Assembly (NCBI GenBank): GCA_023388055.1
Contig: JAEWGW010000005.1
Coordinates: 1-34,203, forward strand
Origin: Bacillota bacterium
Lineage (GTDB): Bacteria > Bacillota > Bacilli > Paenibacillales > NBRC-103111
Length of the DNA stretch: 34,203 nt
Direction of reading: 5' to 3'
Part shown: positions 25,025 through 33,148 of the stretch, piece after piece
Position numbering within the stretch: the first letter of the stretch is position 1
Layout: the number at the start of each line of letters is the position of its first letter
Program-made: the position numbers and the translations under genes
Notes under the pieces: model-generated
The model's input: the letters and a program-made list of their open reading frames with translations, nothing else
What the model was told of the DNA's origin: nothing
The model's database searches: none

Positions 25025-25140
25025 TGACGAAAGACGCGCGAATACACTTCGGATGATGCAGCACATCCCGTCCGGAATGCCTGCAGGAAGTTCCTGGGTA
25101 TTCGAACACCGCCCCATCCTCCGTGGGTTAAAAATGCTCA

Positions 25141-25329
25141 TGATCAGGCAGGTCTCCTGGCTCCGGTGCATGAGCTCCGAGGACGCCTTCCCGGCAGTAT
25201 GCCAGTGGCAAAAAGTCCAATCGGTTTAAGCACCGCTACAGTGGCGGGGACCGCGCCGGTTTGGCACCGGCTTCCCTCTTAGATCCGGAGAGCTTGCTAG
25301 TCTATACTTACCCTCCGAATACCTGATCA
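25141..25329 (-). ncRNA. Cobalamin riboswitch
   Basis: An adenosylcobalamin-type aptamer in the nrdD leader. On the minus strand the P1 stem is closed by TGATCAGG (25329-25322) and CCTGATCA (25148-25141), a perfect 8-bp pairing. The hallmark blocks are present: GAGGGAAGCCGGTG, CCCCGCCACTGTA, GCCACTGGCA, TGCCGGGAAGGCG, and the B12 box GCCAGGAGACCTGCC at 25161-25147. The aptamer starts ~20 nt after the predicted transcription start and lies ~210 nt before the nrdD start. In the usual mode, cobalamin binding lowers expression of what follows, here the B12-independent reductases. Confidence 0.93.
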
Positions 25330-25378
25330 AAACTATATGTTGTGGTCACTTAACAAATTCTAATCAATATATAGGTGT
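25330..25378. promoter_or_regulatory. Two NrdR-box-like sites
   Basis: Box 1 at 25330-25345 (AAACTATATGTTGTGG) matches the NrdR-box form ACAC-WATATATW-GTGT at about 13 of 16 positions. Box 2 at 25363-25378 (ATCAATATATAGGTGT) matches the right half well and the left half poorly. They are 33 bp apart, about three helical turns. Box 2 fills the spacer between -35 and -10, and box 1 sits just after the predicted start, where a repressor would act. Confidence 0.5.
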
Positions 25379-25385
25379 ATGTCAA
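25357..25385 (-). promoter_or_regulatory. SigmaA promoter of the nrdDG(I) operon
   Basis: A perfect -35 TTGACA (25385-25380) and a -10 TAGAAT (25362-25357) are separated by exactly 17 bp. The predicted start is near 25350, just upstream of the cobalamin riboswitch. Confidence 0.8.
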
Positions 25386-25803
25386 TGCACAATTCGTACT
25401 CCCGTCAAAAAGCCTACCTATGGACTATAGCAAATTCCGCGAGAATTGTCCTCCTCTTTTTTGGCCCGAAAGACGGTTTTGGGCCTCCTCCAGCCCCCTC
25501 CAACAAGGTCATTTCCAGCCCTGTTTCCGCTAAAATAAAGGCTTCGCGCAAGCATAAAGCGCTTCAAAAAACCGCCTGAATTTTTTTTGAACCGCCCCTG
25601 GTTTGAGGGAGCCCCCGCCTTAGGTCCAGTGCCAATTACCTGCCCGGGACGGTTTTGGCCGGACCTGTTTTCCATTACCATGAAGATATAAAGCACAGCA
25701 GCGTGAACCATCCTCCCCTTCAAAAATACATAAGAAGAATAAACCATCAAACCGCCGTCCGTGTTCTCCGGAACCGGGGGCGTAACGAAAGGAAGAATCC
25801 CTT
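25386..25803. other. Intergenic region without a recognised gene
   Basis: Between the nrdD promoter and the small membrane gene I see no supported reading frame. An imperfect inverted repeat pairs AGGTCC (25622-25627) with GGACCT (25661-25666), extended by GCCAA/TTGGC. The word AACCGCC also occurs twice around 25569-25596, flanking a run of eight T. No clear promoter for the following gene was found. Confidence 0.5.
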
Positions 25804-25989
25804 ATGACAGAAATGAAAAAAACAGGCCGCAATCCTGCCCGGACTGTCTCCCTTCTTCTTGCAGGCATACTGGGCGTGGCTTTGCTCAGCCAGTTCGGCG
25901 GCGTCATCGCTATCGCAGCGGCAGCAGGCGCTATCGCATACGGGCTGTCCCTGCTCCGAAATAAGAATCCGATGGAATTGGAGGCTTAA
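25804..25989 (+). CDS. Small membrane protein upstream of PspC
   Basis: A 61-residue protein with a basic N-terminus and a strongly hydrophobic segment from about residue 14 to 50 (LLLAGILGVALLSQFGG, then an Ala/Ile-rich stretch), enough for one or two membrane helices. The AAAGGAAG ribosome site lies 8 nt upstream. Its stop is 2 bp before the start of the PspC gene, so the two are almost certainly cotranslated. I do not recognise a family; a partner role in the envelope with the PspC protein is inference. Confidence 0.7.
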   Translation: MTEMKKTGRNPARTVSLLLAGILGVALLSQFGGVIAIAAAAGAIAYGLSLLRNKNPMELEA

Positions 25990-25991
25990 TC

Positions 25992-26348
25992 ATGAAGCTG
26001 GCACGTTCAAGAACGGATGCAAAACTGTTTGGGCTATGCGGAGGGATCGCAGCCAACCTGGGGATAAACTCCGCCTGGGTCCGGGCCTTTGTTACCGTTG
26101 GCATTATTTTTAGCGGCGGTATTCTTCTGCTGGTATATGTCATTGCGGCTATGCTGCTTCCCGTTGAAGATGCCATGCCCGCAGGTGCATACATGTATGT
26201 GCCCTCATCCCGGGCCTACGGCTTCGACGCCCCGGAGCCTGCACCGGCAGCGGTACCGGAGATTTCCTGGAGCAAGGAGAAGGAGATCCTGTCCAGGGAA
26301 ATCCGGGAGCTCCGGAGCCGTCTGGAGGCGTTTGAGCAGGCGAAATAA
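25992..26348 (+). CDS. PspC-domain envelope stress protein
   Basis: A 118-residue membrane protein. Residues ~1-60 are a PspC domain: KLARSRTDAKLFGLCGGIAANLG followed by a hydrophobic helix (FVTVGIIFSGGILLLVYVIAAMLLP). A proline/alanine-rich linker then leads to a C-terminal coiled coil (SKEKEILSREIRELRSRLEAFEQ, ~92-114). GGAGG lies within the end of the preceding gene. PspC proteins act in the membrane stress response in proteobacteria; in Firmicutes the domain occurs in envelope-stress operons. The coiled coil suggests self-association or a partner. Confidence 0.85.
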   Translation: MKLARSRTDAKLFGLCGGIAANLGINSAWVRAFVTVGIIFSGGILLLVYVIAAMLLPVEDAMPAGAYMYVPSSRAYGFDAPEPAPAAVPEISWSKEKEILSREIRELRSRLEAFEQAK

Positions 26349-26359
26349 ACCGTCCAATA

Positions 26360-26406
26360 AGAGCCCTTTCATGCTTGCCGGCCAAGCGTGTGGAGGGTTC
26401 TTTTTG
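26360..26406 (+). terminator. Rho-independent terminator after pspC
   Basis: AGAGCCCT (26360-26367) pairs with AGGGTTCT (26394-26401) through one G-U pair, with an inner CTTG/CAAG hairpin, and is followed by a T-run. It closes the two-gene PspC unit. Confidence 0.7.
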
Positions 26407-26422
26407 GCGTCTCGTGTTTCAA

Positions 26423-26451
26423 TTGCCTGGCGTCTGCTTAGCAAGTAAAAT
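26423..26451 (+). promoter_or_regulatory. SigmaA-type promoter of the metallophosphoesterase unit
   Basis: TTGCCT (26423-26428) and TAAAAT (26446-26451) are separated by exactly 17 bp, placing a start near 26458, ~39 nt before the ATG. Confidence 0.55.
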
Positions 26452-26496
26452 AGAACTATCTACAGCCTGCAAAGGCAAGGAGGCGCCGATCATCCT

Positions 26497-27546
26497 ATGA
26501 ACCGAAGAAGCTTCGTCAAGTGGCTCCTGGCCGGCATTGCACTTGTGGCAGCATCCGGGTCGGTGTTTATGCGCAAGCTTTTGGACGGGGGAACACCTCC
26601 GCTCAGCGCTGCGGAGGCACCCACTCCCGAAGCAGCGGAGCCCTCTGCCGCGCCCACCTCTACCCCCACTCCCTCTTCCTCTCCCGCACCCGTGGAAAAA
26701 GGGAAGCTGTTGGCCACTGTGTTTTTGCTCAGCGACATCCACATGATCGACTCCCAGCCTGTTGTGGACAAGGTCCACACCGCCCTTAAGGATCTGACCT
26801 CCCTGAAGGAAACCTCCGACGCCATCGTGCTGGGCGGGGACCTGACCACCTACGCCCGTGAGCTGGATTACAAGCTGCTCCGGACCACCTTCAACCAATA
26901 CAAGCTGCCGCCCATGTACGGCAATATGGGCAACCATGAATATTACGATATTTGGCTGACCAAGGAAGGCGCCTGGAGCACCGAATCGGTGCCCAACGGC
27001 AAAACCGACAAGGGCGCCAGGGACCGCTTCCAGAAGTTCATGGGGATGGATAAGCCTTATGCGGATGCCTGGGTGAACGGTGTGCACCTGATTATGGTTT
27101 CCCAGGATGCCTACGTCCAGGAGAGACCCGATGTCCAGGAGGGCGCCTGGTATTCCGATGAGCAGCTGGCTTGGCTGGAGAAGACGCTGAAGCCCCATGC
27201 AGACGGCAGCCCCGCCCTGGTCTTTATTCATCAGCCCCTGCCCGCTATAGGCTCTGAGGGAGGCAACCACCGGCTTATCCGCGCCACTGAGTTCCGTAAG
27301 CTTCTTCTGCCTTACCCCAATTTATTCGTCTTCTCCGGACATACCCATCAGGACCTGAATCTGCCCAACCGCTATACCAAGGAGAGCTTCCACTGGTTTA
27401 TGAATGCTTCTGTCACCCGCACCCGCGGCGAGCTGTCCCAGGGACTGCTCATTCAGGTGTATGAAGGGGCGGTGGATATCAGAGGCCGGGAATTCTCCAA
27501 GCAGGAGTGGATAGCCGCCGCCGATTGGAGCATTCTGCTGGCCTAG
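26497..27546 (+). CDS. Exported calcineurin-like metallophosphoesterase
   Basis: A 349-residue enzyme with a dinuclear metal site. The five family blocks are visible: SDIHM, GGDLT, GNHEYYD, FIHQP and FSGHTHQDLN. The N-terminus NRRSFVK followed by a hydrophobic helix is a twin-arginine (Tat) signal, suggesting export of a folded, metal-loaded enzyme. A Pro/Thr/Ser/Ala-rich linker (about residues 38-67) separates the signal from the catalytic domain, as in surface-tethered enzymes. AAGGAGG lies 13 nt upstream, rather far. The substrate is unknown; the phosphodiesterase gene downstream suggests a shared phosphate-ester pathway. Confidence 0.87.
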   Translation: MNRRSFVKWLLAGIALVAASGSVFMRKLLDGGTPPLSAAEAPTPEAAEPSAAPTSTPTPSSSPAPVEKGKLLATVFLLSDIHMIDSQPVVDKVHTALKDLTSLKETSDAIVLGGDLTTYARELDYKLLRTTFNQYKLPPMYGNMGNHEYYDIWLTKEGAWSTESVPNGKTDKGARDRFQKFMGMDKPYADAWVNGVHLIMVSQDAYVQERPDVQEGAWYSDEQLAWLEKTLKPHADGSPALVFIHQPLPAIGSEGGNHRLIRATEFRKLLLPYPNLFVFSGHTHQDLNLPNRYTKESFHWFMNASVTRTRGELSQGLLIQVYEGAVDIRGREFSKQEWIAAADWSILLA

Positions 27547-27604
27547 GGTGTGTATGCGCCCGAATCCGCAGCAAGTGAATCCCGCACCTAAAGGAGGAAC
27601 CGCA

Positions 27605-28330
27605 ATGTACCCTTTGATTTACGCCCACCGCGGAGCATCCGGCCATGCACCGGAGAACACCATGGCGGCCTTCCGGCTGGCCGTGGAGGAAGGCGCCGAG
27701 GGCATCGAGCTGGACGTGCAGCTATCCGCAGACAGGCAGGTGGTGGTCATCCATGACGAAACCCTGGACCGGACCACGGACGGCTTGAGACCGGTAGGCA
27801 GCCAGACCTGGGAGGAGCTGCGCAGGCTGGACGCATCCTTCGGCCAGGAGGCGTACCGCGGCGAAGGCATCCCTCTGCTGGCCCAGGTGCTGGAGCTGTT
27901 GGCCCCTACGCAGCTGGAGCTGAACATTGAGCTGAAGAACGGCATTGTCCCATATGAGGGTATGGAAGAGCTCGTTGTACGGATGGTCCGGCAGTACGGC
28001 ATGGAAAAGCGGATTGTGCTCTCCTCCTTTAACCATTACAGCATCGCGCGGCTGGCAGGAATGGCGCCGGATATGGAAACGGCGGTCCTGTACGCAGAAG
28101 GGCTGTACAGACCCTGGGAGTACGTCGCCTTCGTCGGTGCCCGCAGCCTTCACCCCCATTACCTGGCCGTCACTCCGGAAATCGTCATGAACGCCCATAT
28201 GGCGGGAGTGAAGGTCCGACCCTGGACTGTAAACAGCGAGGAGGACTACCGGCGTATGGCCGCTGCCGGTGTGGACGCCGTTATCACCAATTACCCCGGC
28301 CGGTTCAAGGCCCTGCGGAGCTATATGTAG
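27605..28330 (+). CDS. Glycerophosphodiester phosphodiesterase
   Basis: A 241-residue GDPD-family enzyme hydrolysing glycerophosphodiesters to glycerol-3-phosphate and an alcohol. Catalytic signatures: AHRGASGHAPENT at the N-terminus (His8, Arg9), the metal-binding EGIELDVQLS, the catalytic HDETLDRTTDG, then LNIELKN and a C-terminal WTVNSEEDYRRM. There is no signal peptide, so it is cytosolic (UgpQ type). The start at 27605 has AAAGGAGG seven bases upstream; the frame opens to 27548 without support. It follows the metallophosphoesterase by 58 bp and is probably cotranscribed. Confidence 0.92.
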   Translation: MYPLIYAHRGASGHAPENTMAAFRLAVEEGAEGIELDVQLSADRQVVVIHDETLDRTTDGLRPVGSQTWEELRRLDASFGQEAYRGEGIPLLAQVLELLAPTQLELNIELKNGIVPYEGMEELVVRMVRQYGMEKRIVLSSFNHYSIARLAGMAPDMETAVLYAEGLYRPWEYVAFVGARSLHPHYLAVTPEIVMNAHMAGVKVRPWTVNSEEDYRRMAAAGVDAVITNYPGRFKALRSYM

Positions 28331-28361
28331 GCTGCTGGAGCCACTTTTATCAGACATGACC

Positions 28362-28396
28362 AAAAGCCCCCGGTTTTATAGACCCGGGGGCTTTCT
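28362..28396. terminator. Bidirectional terminator
   Basis: AGCCCCCGG (28365-28373) and CCGGGGGCT (28384-28392) form a perfect 9-bp stem. T-rich tails follow in both directions, serving the converging phosphodiesterase and Big2 genes. Confidence 0.85.
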
Positions 28397-28413
28397 TGAT
28401 GGATAACGGATAA

Positions 28414-31023
28414 TTAGTTCACTGTAACGTAAACATACGTTTTCTTTTTGGCAAAGGTGATGGTAACCGTAGCCTTGCCCTTGCCGATGGCGCGGATGAC
28501 GCCGTCCTTCACGTCCACCACCTTGATGTTGGAGGTGGTCCACAGGCCCGCTACGGAGACATCCTCCTCCGTTTGGTCCGCATAGGTGGCGGTAGCCTTC
28601 ACCTTCATGGTGGCGCCTACTGTCATGTTGACCAGAACATGGTCAGTCTGCAAATACTTCAGGGTGTCTACATTGACAGTGATGGAGACGCTTTTGCCCC
28701 CGAAGGTAGCCGTTACTGTCGTAGTGCCTGGTCCCATGCCGGTAATCAGGCCGTCTACCACGTCCGCCACATTGTAGGAGCCGGATTTCCACACTGCTGC
28801 AGTGGCATCCACATCCTTCTTCGAGTTGTCGGTCAGCTGCGAGCTCAGAGTGATTTTCACACTCTCTCCGGACTTAATGTTGATGACCCGCTTGCTTGCA
28901 TTCAAGGCCTGGGCCACACCGATCTCCGCGGTGACAGAGACGGATTGGCCGCCGTACTTGGCGGTGATGGTCACCTTGCCACGGGCAACGGGCGTTACGA
29001 CACCCTTGTCCACGGTAGCAATGGAGGCATTGCTGGTGCTCCATTCAGCCGTTGGCGCCACATTGGTGGTTTTGCCGTCCCGGTCCTTGGCTGTAAGCGC
29101 GATGCTCTTCACCTCGCCCAAATCAAAAACCAGAACTGTGGGACTTGCGGTCAGGGTTTGAGCGGTATCCACCTGCACGTCGAACTCGCAGGTTTTGCCC
29201 CCGAAGGTGGCGGTAACGGTAGCCGTCCCCGATGCAACAGCAACCAGATGGCCGTTTTCATCAATCGTAACTGCCTTGGCATTGCTGCTGGTCCACACCG
29301 CTTCTCCGGTCACATCCTTTTTGATGCTGTCGGTAAAGGTGGCAGCAACCTTCAGGTCCCGGGTATCCCCCTTGGCTAAGGTCAGCTTCTGTTCGTTCGT
29401 GGTGGTCAGGCTCTTCAGCACGCCGACAGAGACGGTCACCGTTGCTTTGCGGGTGCCGTATTCCGCTGTAATCGTTGCGACCCCCGTGTCGATACCCGAC
29501 ACAATTCCCTTGGTCACATCGGCTATAGCGGCATCGCTGGTGCTCCATTTGGCCAAGCTGGTCACATCCGTCTGGGTACCGTCGCTGAACAATGCCTCCA
29601 GCTTCAGGCTTTCTGTGCTGCCGATCTGGAAGTTCACCTTGGTGGCGCTGAGCAACAGCTTGGTGGGTACATCCACCGACAAGGCGATCTTGACGCTTTT
29701 GCCACCATAAGTGGCGGTAATTTCTGTTTTGCCGGCTTTATAGGTGGTAACGGCGCCCTTCTGGACATAAGCGATGGTGGAATCTGCTGTGGCCCATTCC
29801 GCTTTTTCCGTTACATCCTCGGTTTTGCCGTCGGCATAGGTGGCAGTCAGCTTCAACTGGCCGGTTTGATTAGCCTGGAGGAATAGCTCCTCCTTATCCA
29901 CGGTCAACAGCCGGGCTACTCCCACATCCACCGTCACAGATACGGTTTTGTCCACATAGGTGGCGGTAATAGTGGCTTCACCTGTGCCGTTGGCAATAAT
30001 TTTGCCCTTGGTTACTGTAGCTACTGCAGGATCGCTGGTGGTCCAGGTTGCCCGGGAGGCCAGCTCCTTGTCCGTGGTTCCATCTGCATAGGTGGCGGTG
30101 AGAATCAGGTCCTCGGAGGCATCCTTCTTTAGGAAGAGACTGGTTTTGTTCAGGCTCAGCTTTACCGCCAGGTCCACGTCCACCCGGATGGTGGTGGTTT
30201 TGGTGCCGTAGGTAGCCGTAATCTGGGTTTGGCCGGAGCCGTAGCCCTTGACCTCTCCCTTGATGACATCGGCAATATCCGGGTCCTTGGATTCCCATTC
30301 TGCCAGATTGGTGACATCCGTTGTGCTGCCATCCGGATAGGTGGCGGTCAGCGTAAGCTTCTCGCTCTGCTTCAAGAGAAGAGACAGCTCCCGTTTGTTG
30401 GAATCAATCCGCTTCACAATCTCAACATCGACAGGGATGGAAACGGACTGGCCATTGTATGCTGCCGTGACCACAGCCCGGCCTGAATTCTGGCCTTTGA
30501 TCAAGCCGTTGACTACTGTTGCAACGGAGCTGGAATCGCTGTTCCATTCCGCCTTTTTGGTTACGTCCTCGGTGGTTCCATCATCGTAATAAGCGGTCAG
30601 GGTAACCTGTTCGTCTTCCCCCTTGCGCAAATCTACGGTCTGCTTGTCCTTCACCAGCGTGCGCACACGCTTCACAACGGTTACATTCACCACTACGGTC
30701 TGTCCCAGGTATGTGGCGGTGATAACTGCCTTGCCCTCGGACTTGGCCGAAATAGTCCCTGCATAAACCGAAGCCACTGCGGGAGAACCCGAATTCCATT
30801 CGGTCTTAACCGTTACGGTAGAGGTGGAGCCGTTGACAAAAACGGCGGTAGCCGTCAGCGCGGCGGTGCTGCCCACTTCCATAGTCAATTCATTTTTGTT
30901 CAGCACAAGGCTGGAAATTTCCTCTGATGTAGTGGCAGCCACTGCGGCTGTCGCACCAAGGCCGATAGTATTGGTTATAAGGGCAAGTAACAGCATAACC
31001 AGCATGACCCGTTTCAATTGCAT
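28414..31023 (-). CDS. Secreted protein of ten Big2 (bacterial Ig-like) repeats
   Basis: An 869-residue exported protein. Residues 1-30 are a signal peptide ending near AVAATT. The rest is ten tandem Ig-like repeats of ~82-85 residues, each with the Big2 pattern of a conserved LTATY, a DVT with a following W, a VA(T/D)V, and a closing ITATYGGKS segment. I see no SLH, LPXTG, enzymatic or other domain; the chain ends with the last repeat (KKKTYVYVTVN), so how it is held on the surface is unclear. The start at 31023 has AAAGGAAG 8 nt upstream. It is likely an adhesive or structural envelope component. Confidence 0.88.
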   Translation of the reverse strand: MQLKRVMLVMLLLALITNTIGLGATAAVAATTSEEISSLVLNKNELTMEVGSTAALTATAVFVNGSTSTVTVKTEWNSGSPAVASVYAGTISAKSEGKAVITATYLGQTVVVNVTVVKRVRTLVKDKQTVDLRKGEDEQVTLTAYYDDGTTEDVTKKAEWNSDSSSVATVVNGLIKGQNSGRAVVTAAYNGQSVSIPVDVEIVKRIDSNKRELSLLLKQSEKLTLTATYPDGSTTDVTNLAEWESKDPDIADVIKGEVKGYGSGQTQITATYGTKTTTIRVDVDLAVKLSLNKTSLFLKKDASEDLILTATYADGTTDKELASRATWTTSDPAVATVTKGKIIANGTGEATITATYVDKTVSVTVDVGVARLLTVDKEELFLQANQTGQLKLTATYADGKTEDVTEKAEWATADSTIAYVQKGAVTTYKAGKTEITATYGGKSVKIALSVDVPTKLLLSATKVNFQIGSTESLKLEALFSDGTQTDVTSLAKWSTSDAAIADVTKGIVSGIDTGVATITAEYGTRKATVTVSVGVLKSLTTTNEQKLTLAKGDTRDLKVAATFTDSIKKDVTGEAVWTSSNAKAVTIDENGHLVAVASGTATVTATFGGKTCEFDVQVDTAQTLTASPTVLVFDLGEVKSIALTAKDRDGKTTNVAPTAEWSTSNASIATVDKGVVTPVARGKVTITAKYGGQSVSVTAEIGVAQALNASKRVINIKSGESVKITLSSQLTDNSKKDVDATAAVWKSGSYNVADVVDGLITGMGPGTTTVTATFGGKSVSITVNVDTLKYLQTDHVLVNMTVGATMKVKATATYADQTEEDVSVAGLWTTSNIKVVDVKDGVIRAIGKGKATVTITFAKKKTYVYVTVN

Positions 31024-31141
31024 GAATTCATCTTCCTTTCGTCATCGTGTTGCAGTAACCGGCATATTTCCACATCTTTCTTTATCGGAATCCGGCTGGC
31101 CCCGGATTAGACTTTTTACACATCTTTTACAAAGCTGAACG

Positions 31142-31163
31142 AAAAAAACGGCGACCCGCCGGA
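31142..31163 (-). terminator. Possible terminator after the nitroreductase remnant
   Basis: On the minus strand CGGCG-GGT-CGCCG is followed by seven T. The stem is short (5 bp) but the T-run is clear. Confidence 0.5.
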
Positions 31164-31169
31164 ACGGAC

Positions 31170-31409
31170 TTACCGGTAAAGCACAAGCTCCTCCAGCTGC
31201 TTGCGCACCTTGGCTGCGGGAGCATCGAGCGGATATCCAAGGGTGTAAACGCCACCGGCTCCAGCTCCTTATCCAGCCCGAGGATTGGCTGCGGTAGGCG
31301 CCAGCCGGGCGGCTTCCAGGATCGCAGCCAGCTTCTCCTCCTCCACCGGGTCCCCCTTATAGGCGCGGCAGCTGTAACGGTTTCGGAACACTTCTAATAT
31401 ACTGCACAC
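31170..31409 (-). pseudogene. Nitroreductase-family remnant, internally deleted and frameshifted
   Basis: From a GTG at 31409 (GGAGGG just upstream) the frame reads LEVFRNRYSCRAYKGDPVEE and on to LAPTAANPRAG, the N-terminus of an FMN nitroreductase, then stops at 31269. Overlapping the stop, another frame reads LDKELEPVAFTP and, after a further shift, TLGYPLDAPAAKVRKQLEEL to a stop at 31170. Those are the C-terminal segments of the same family. The middle (roughly 100 residues) is missing. With the deletion and a second frameshift the gene cannot make an active enzyme. Confidence 0.78.
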
Positions 31410-31478
31410 TAGAATCCCTCCATGCTGCGAATACATATCCCGACGGGTCTGCGGCTGTACCGCTCTCACCGGCCAATC

Positions 31479-32933
31479 TCAATACGGGGTATAGAAGTTT
31501 TCCGTATAATAAACGCCGAATTTGCCTCCAAATGCCACTCCCGCTCCAAAATGGGTATTGCTCCCGAGAAGATTCTCCCTGTGGCCGGTAGTGGAATTCA
31601 GCCAGCCGTAATGGGCCGCCAGCGCATCCGTCTGGCCTGCTGCAATATTCTCGGCGAAGAGGCTGTAAGACAGCCCCGCATCCTCCGCACGGTCCCAAGG
31701 CATACGTCCGCTCCGGTCGTCATGGGCAAAATATCCGTTGGACTGCATGTCGGAGCTGTGGGCTCGGGCTACCGCCGCCGCCGTATCGTTCCATAATAAA
31801 GCGGAAAGTCCGCGCTTTACCCGTTCGGCATTGGCCAGATCCAGAGTTTCCCGCTCGAAGGCCTCCCGGAGGAGGTCCCCGGATTGCCCGCTCCGTGAGG
31901 CAGCCTGCTCCTCCTCTGTCTTGGCAACCAGCTTCATCCCGCTGATTTGCCCCTCATTCTGCAGGTCGTAATAGAAGGTAACATAAGTGCCGTCCCGCTC
32001 AAACACCTGGGAGTAGCCTGAATTTTGCAGGGAATACCACGTATTCCCCTTCCATATACGCGAAAGGGGCTCCCCCCACTTGCCCGTTACCTGGGTCTTG
32101 CTGCTGTTGGCGCTTACTCCGCCGGGGGCCAGCCAATCGGTTCCCGAGGTGTACAGCCCGGCTACCGTTCCGTCCCGGAGGCCAACCAGGGTATACTGCC
32201 GGAGATCCCGGCTGAAGACCTGCCATTCAAACCCGTAAATACTGGCATCCTTGCGGTCGGGTTCTCCCAATACGGCCTGTACATAGGCAGCCGAATCCCC
32301 CAGGGAAATCCCTCTTGCCTGCAGGCCGCTTTGCAGTCCTGCGGGTGCTTCCGGAGCAGCCTTCAGCACCAGTCCCTGCTCCTTGGCATTGCGCAGGAAT
32401 TGAACCGCCTCCGCCCGGGTCAAGGACTCTCCGGAAGCATACCCCTCCACGGAAGCTGCATATTTGCCCTGAGATAAGCCTTGATCCAGAAGGTACTGGA
32501 CCGCCTCTGTCAGGGGCAGCGACTGTCCCTGGGCAGACGCCATCAGACGGGCTACATGCCCGCGGTTATAAGAATCGGCACCAGAGGCTTGAGTTAGCAT
32601 CCAATGCTTCTTTTGTGCATACACATAATATGGCTTGTACCAAGGCTCACTCGCACTCGCCGAAACCTCCCCTGGCCCAAGGGTTCTGATCAGCATAGCA
32701 AGAAATTCCGGCTCGGAAACCTTGCCGTCCGGCTGGAAAGCCCCATTTTCATACCCGTCGGCAATGCCGTGGGAGGATGCCCACTCAATGGTCTGGCGGG
32801 CCCAATGCTGCTTGATATCGGTAAAAGTACCGTTATTCGTTCCTGCGGCACCTGCATGGGTTGGCGTTAGGAGCATGATGGCACAAAGGGTAAGTGCCGT
32901 TTTGGCTGCGATGGCTTTGAAGCGGATGGACAT
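31479..32933 (-). CDS. SLH- and CAP-domain surface protein (YkwD-like)
   Basis: A 484-residue exported protein. A signal peptide ends near THAGAAG (~residue 30). One clear SLH repeat (FTDIKQHWARQTIEWASSHG, DGYENGAFQPDGKVSEPEF) and two more degenerate ones span ~35-195 and would bind secondary cell-wall polymer. A CAP-associated N-terminal domain (~205-330, GISLGDSAAYVQAVLGEPDR) follows. The C-terminal CAP/SCP domain (~350-484) has ANAERVKRGLSALLWN, HSSDMQSNGYFAHDD, ENIAAG and GHRENLLGS. The start at 32933 has AAGGAG 8 nt upstream. Bacterial CAP proteins are often linked to sporulation or the envelope, but their activity is poorly defined. Confidence 0.88.
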   Translation of the reverse strand: MSIRFKAIAAKTALTLCAIMLLTPTHAGAAGTNNGTFTDIKQHWARQTIEWASSHGIADGYENGAFQPDGKVSEPEFLAMLIRTLGPGEVSASASEPWYKPYYVYAQKKHWMLTQASGADSYNRGHVARLMASAQGQSLPLTEAVQYLLDQGLSQGKYAASVEGYASGESLTRAEAVQFLRNAKEQGLVLKAAPEAPAGLQSGLQARGISLGDSAAYVQAVLGEPDRKDASIYGFEWQVFSRDLRQYTLVGLRDGTVAGLYTSGTDWLAPGGVSANSSKTQVTGKWGEPLSRIWKGNTWYSLQNSGYSQVFERDGTYVTFYYDLQNEGQISGMKLVAKTEEEQAASRSGQSGDLLREAFERETLDLANAERVKRGLSALLWNDTAAAVARAHSSDMQSNGYFAHDDRSGRMPWDRAEDAGLSYSLFAENIAAGQTDALAAHYGWLNSTTGHRENLLGSNTHFGAGVAFGGKFGVYYTENFYTPY

Positions 32934-33148
32934 TTGCGGCACTCCTTTAATTTTTTGGGCTTCTTCTATATTAGTATATCGGTTCATAGAGTGAATAGGA
33001 ACTTTTGTCGGAAAAGTTCAACAAATTTTTACCGTTTTACCCAGGTTTCGATGTTCAGTATTTGTTCAGAACAGGGTGCTAGAATTAGAATTATTCTTTA
33101 TTAAGAACATCAATATTACATTGGAATTATTTGGATGGAGGGCGGCCC

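Noticed and set aside
24933..25109. A 59-residue N-terminal extension of NrdD from an ATG at 25109
   Set aside because: Homology starts at ITTIRKRDG, and the extension would be translated from the riboswitch leader; the TTG at 24932 has a ribosome site.
25379..25579. A 66-codon + strand frame beside the nrdD promoter
   Set aside because: It begins inside the -35 region of nrdD, has no ribosome site and no recognisable sequence.
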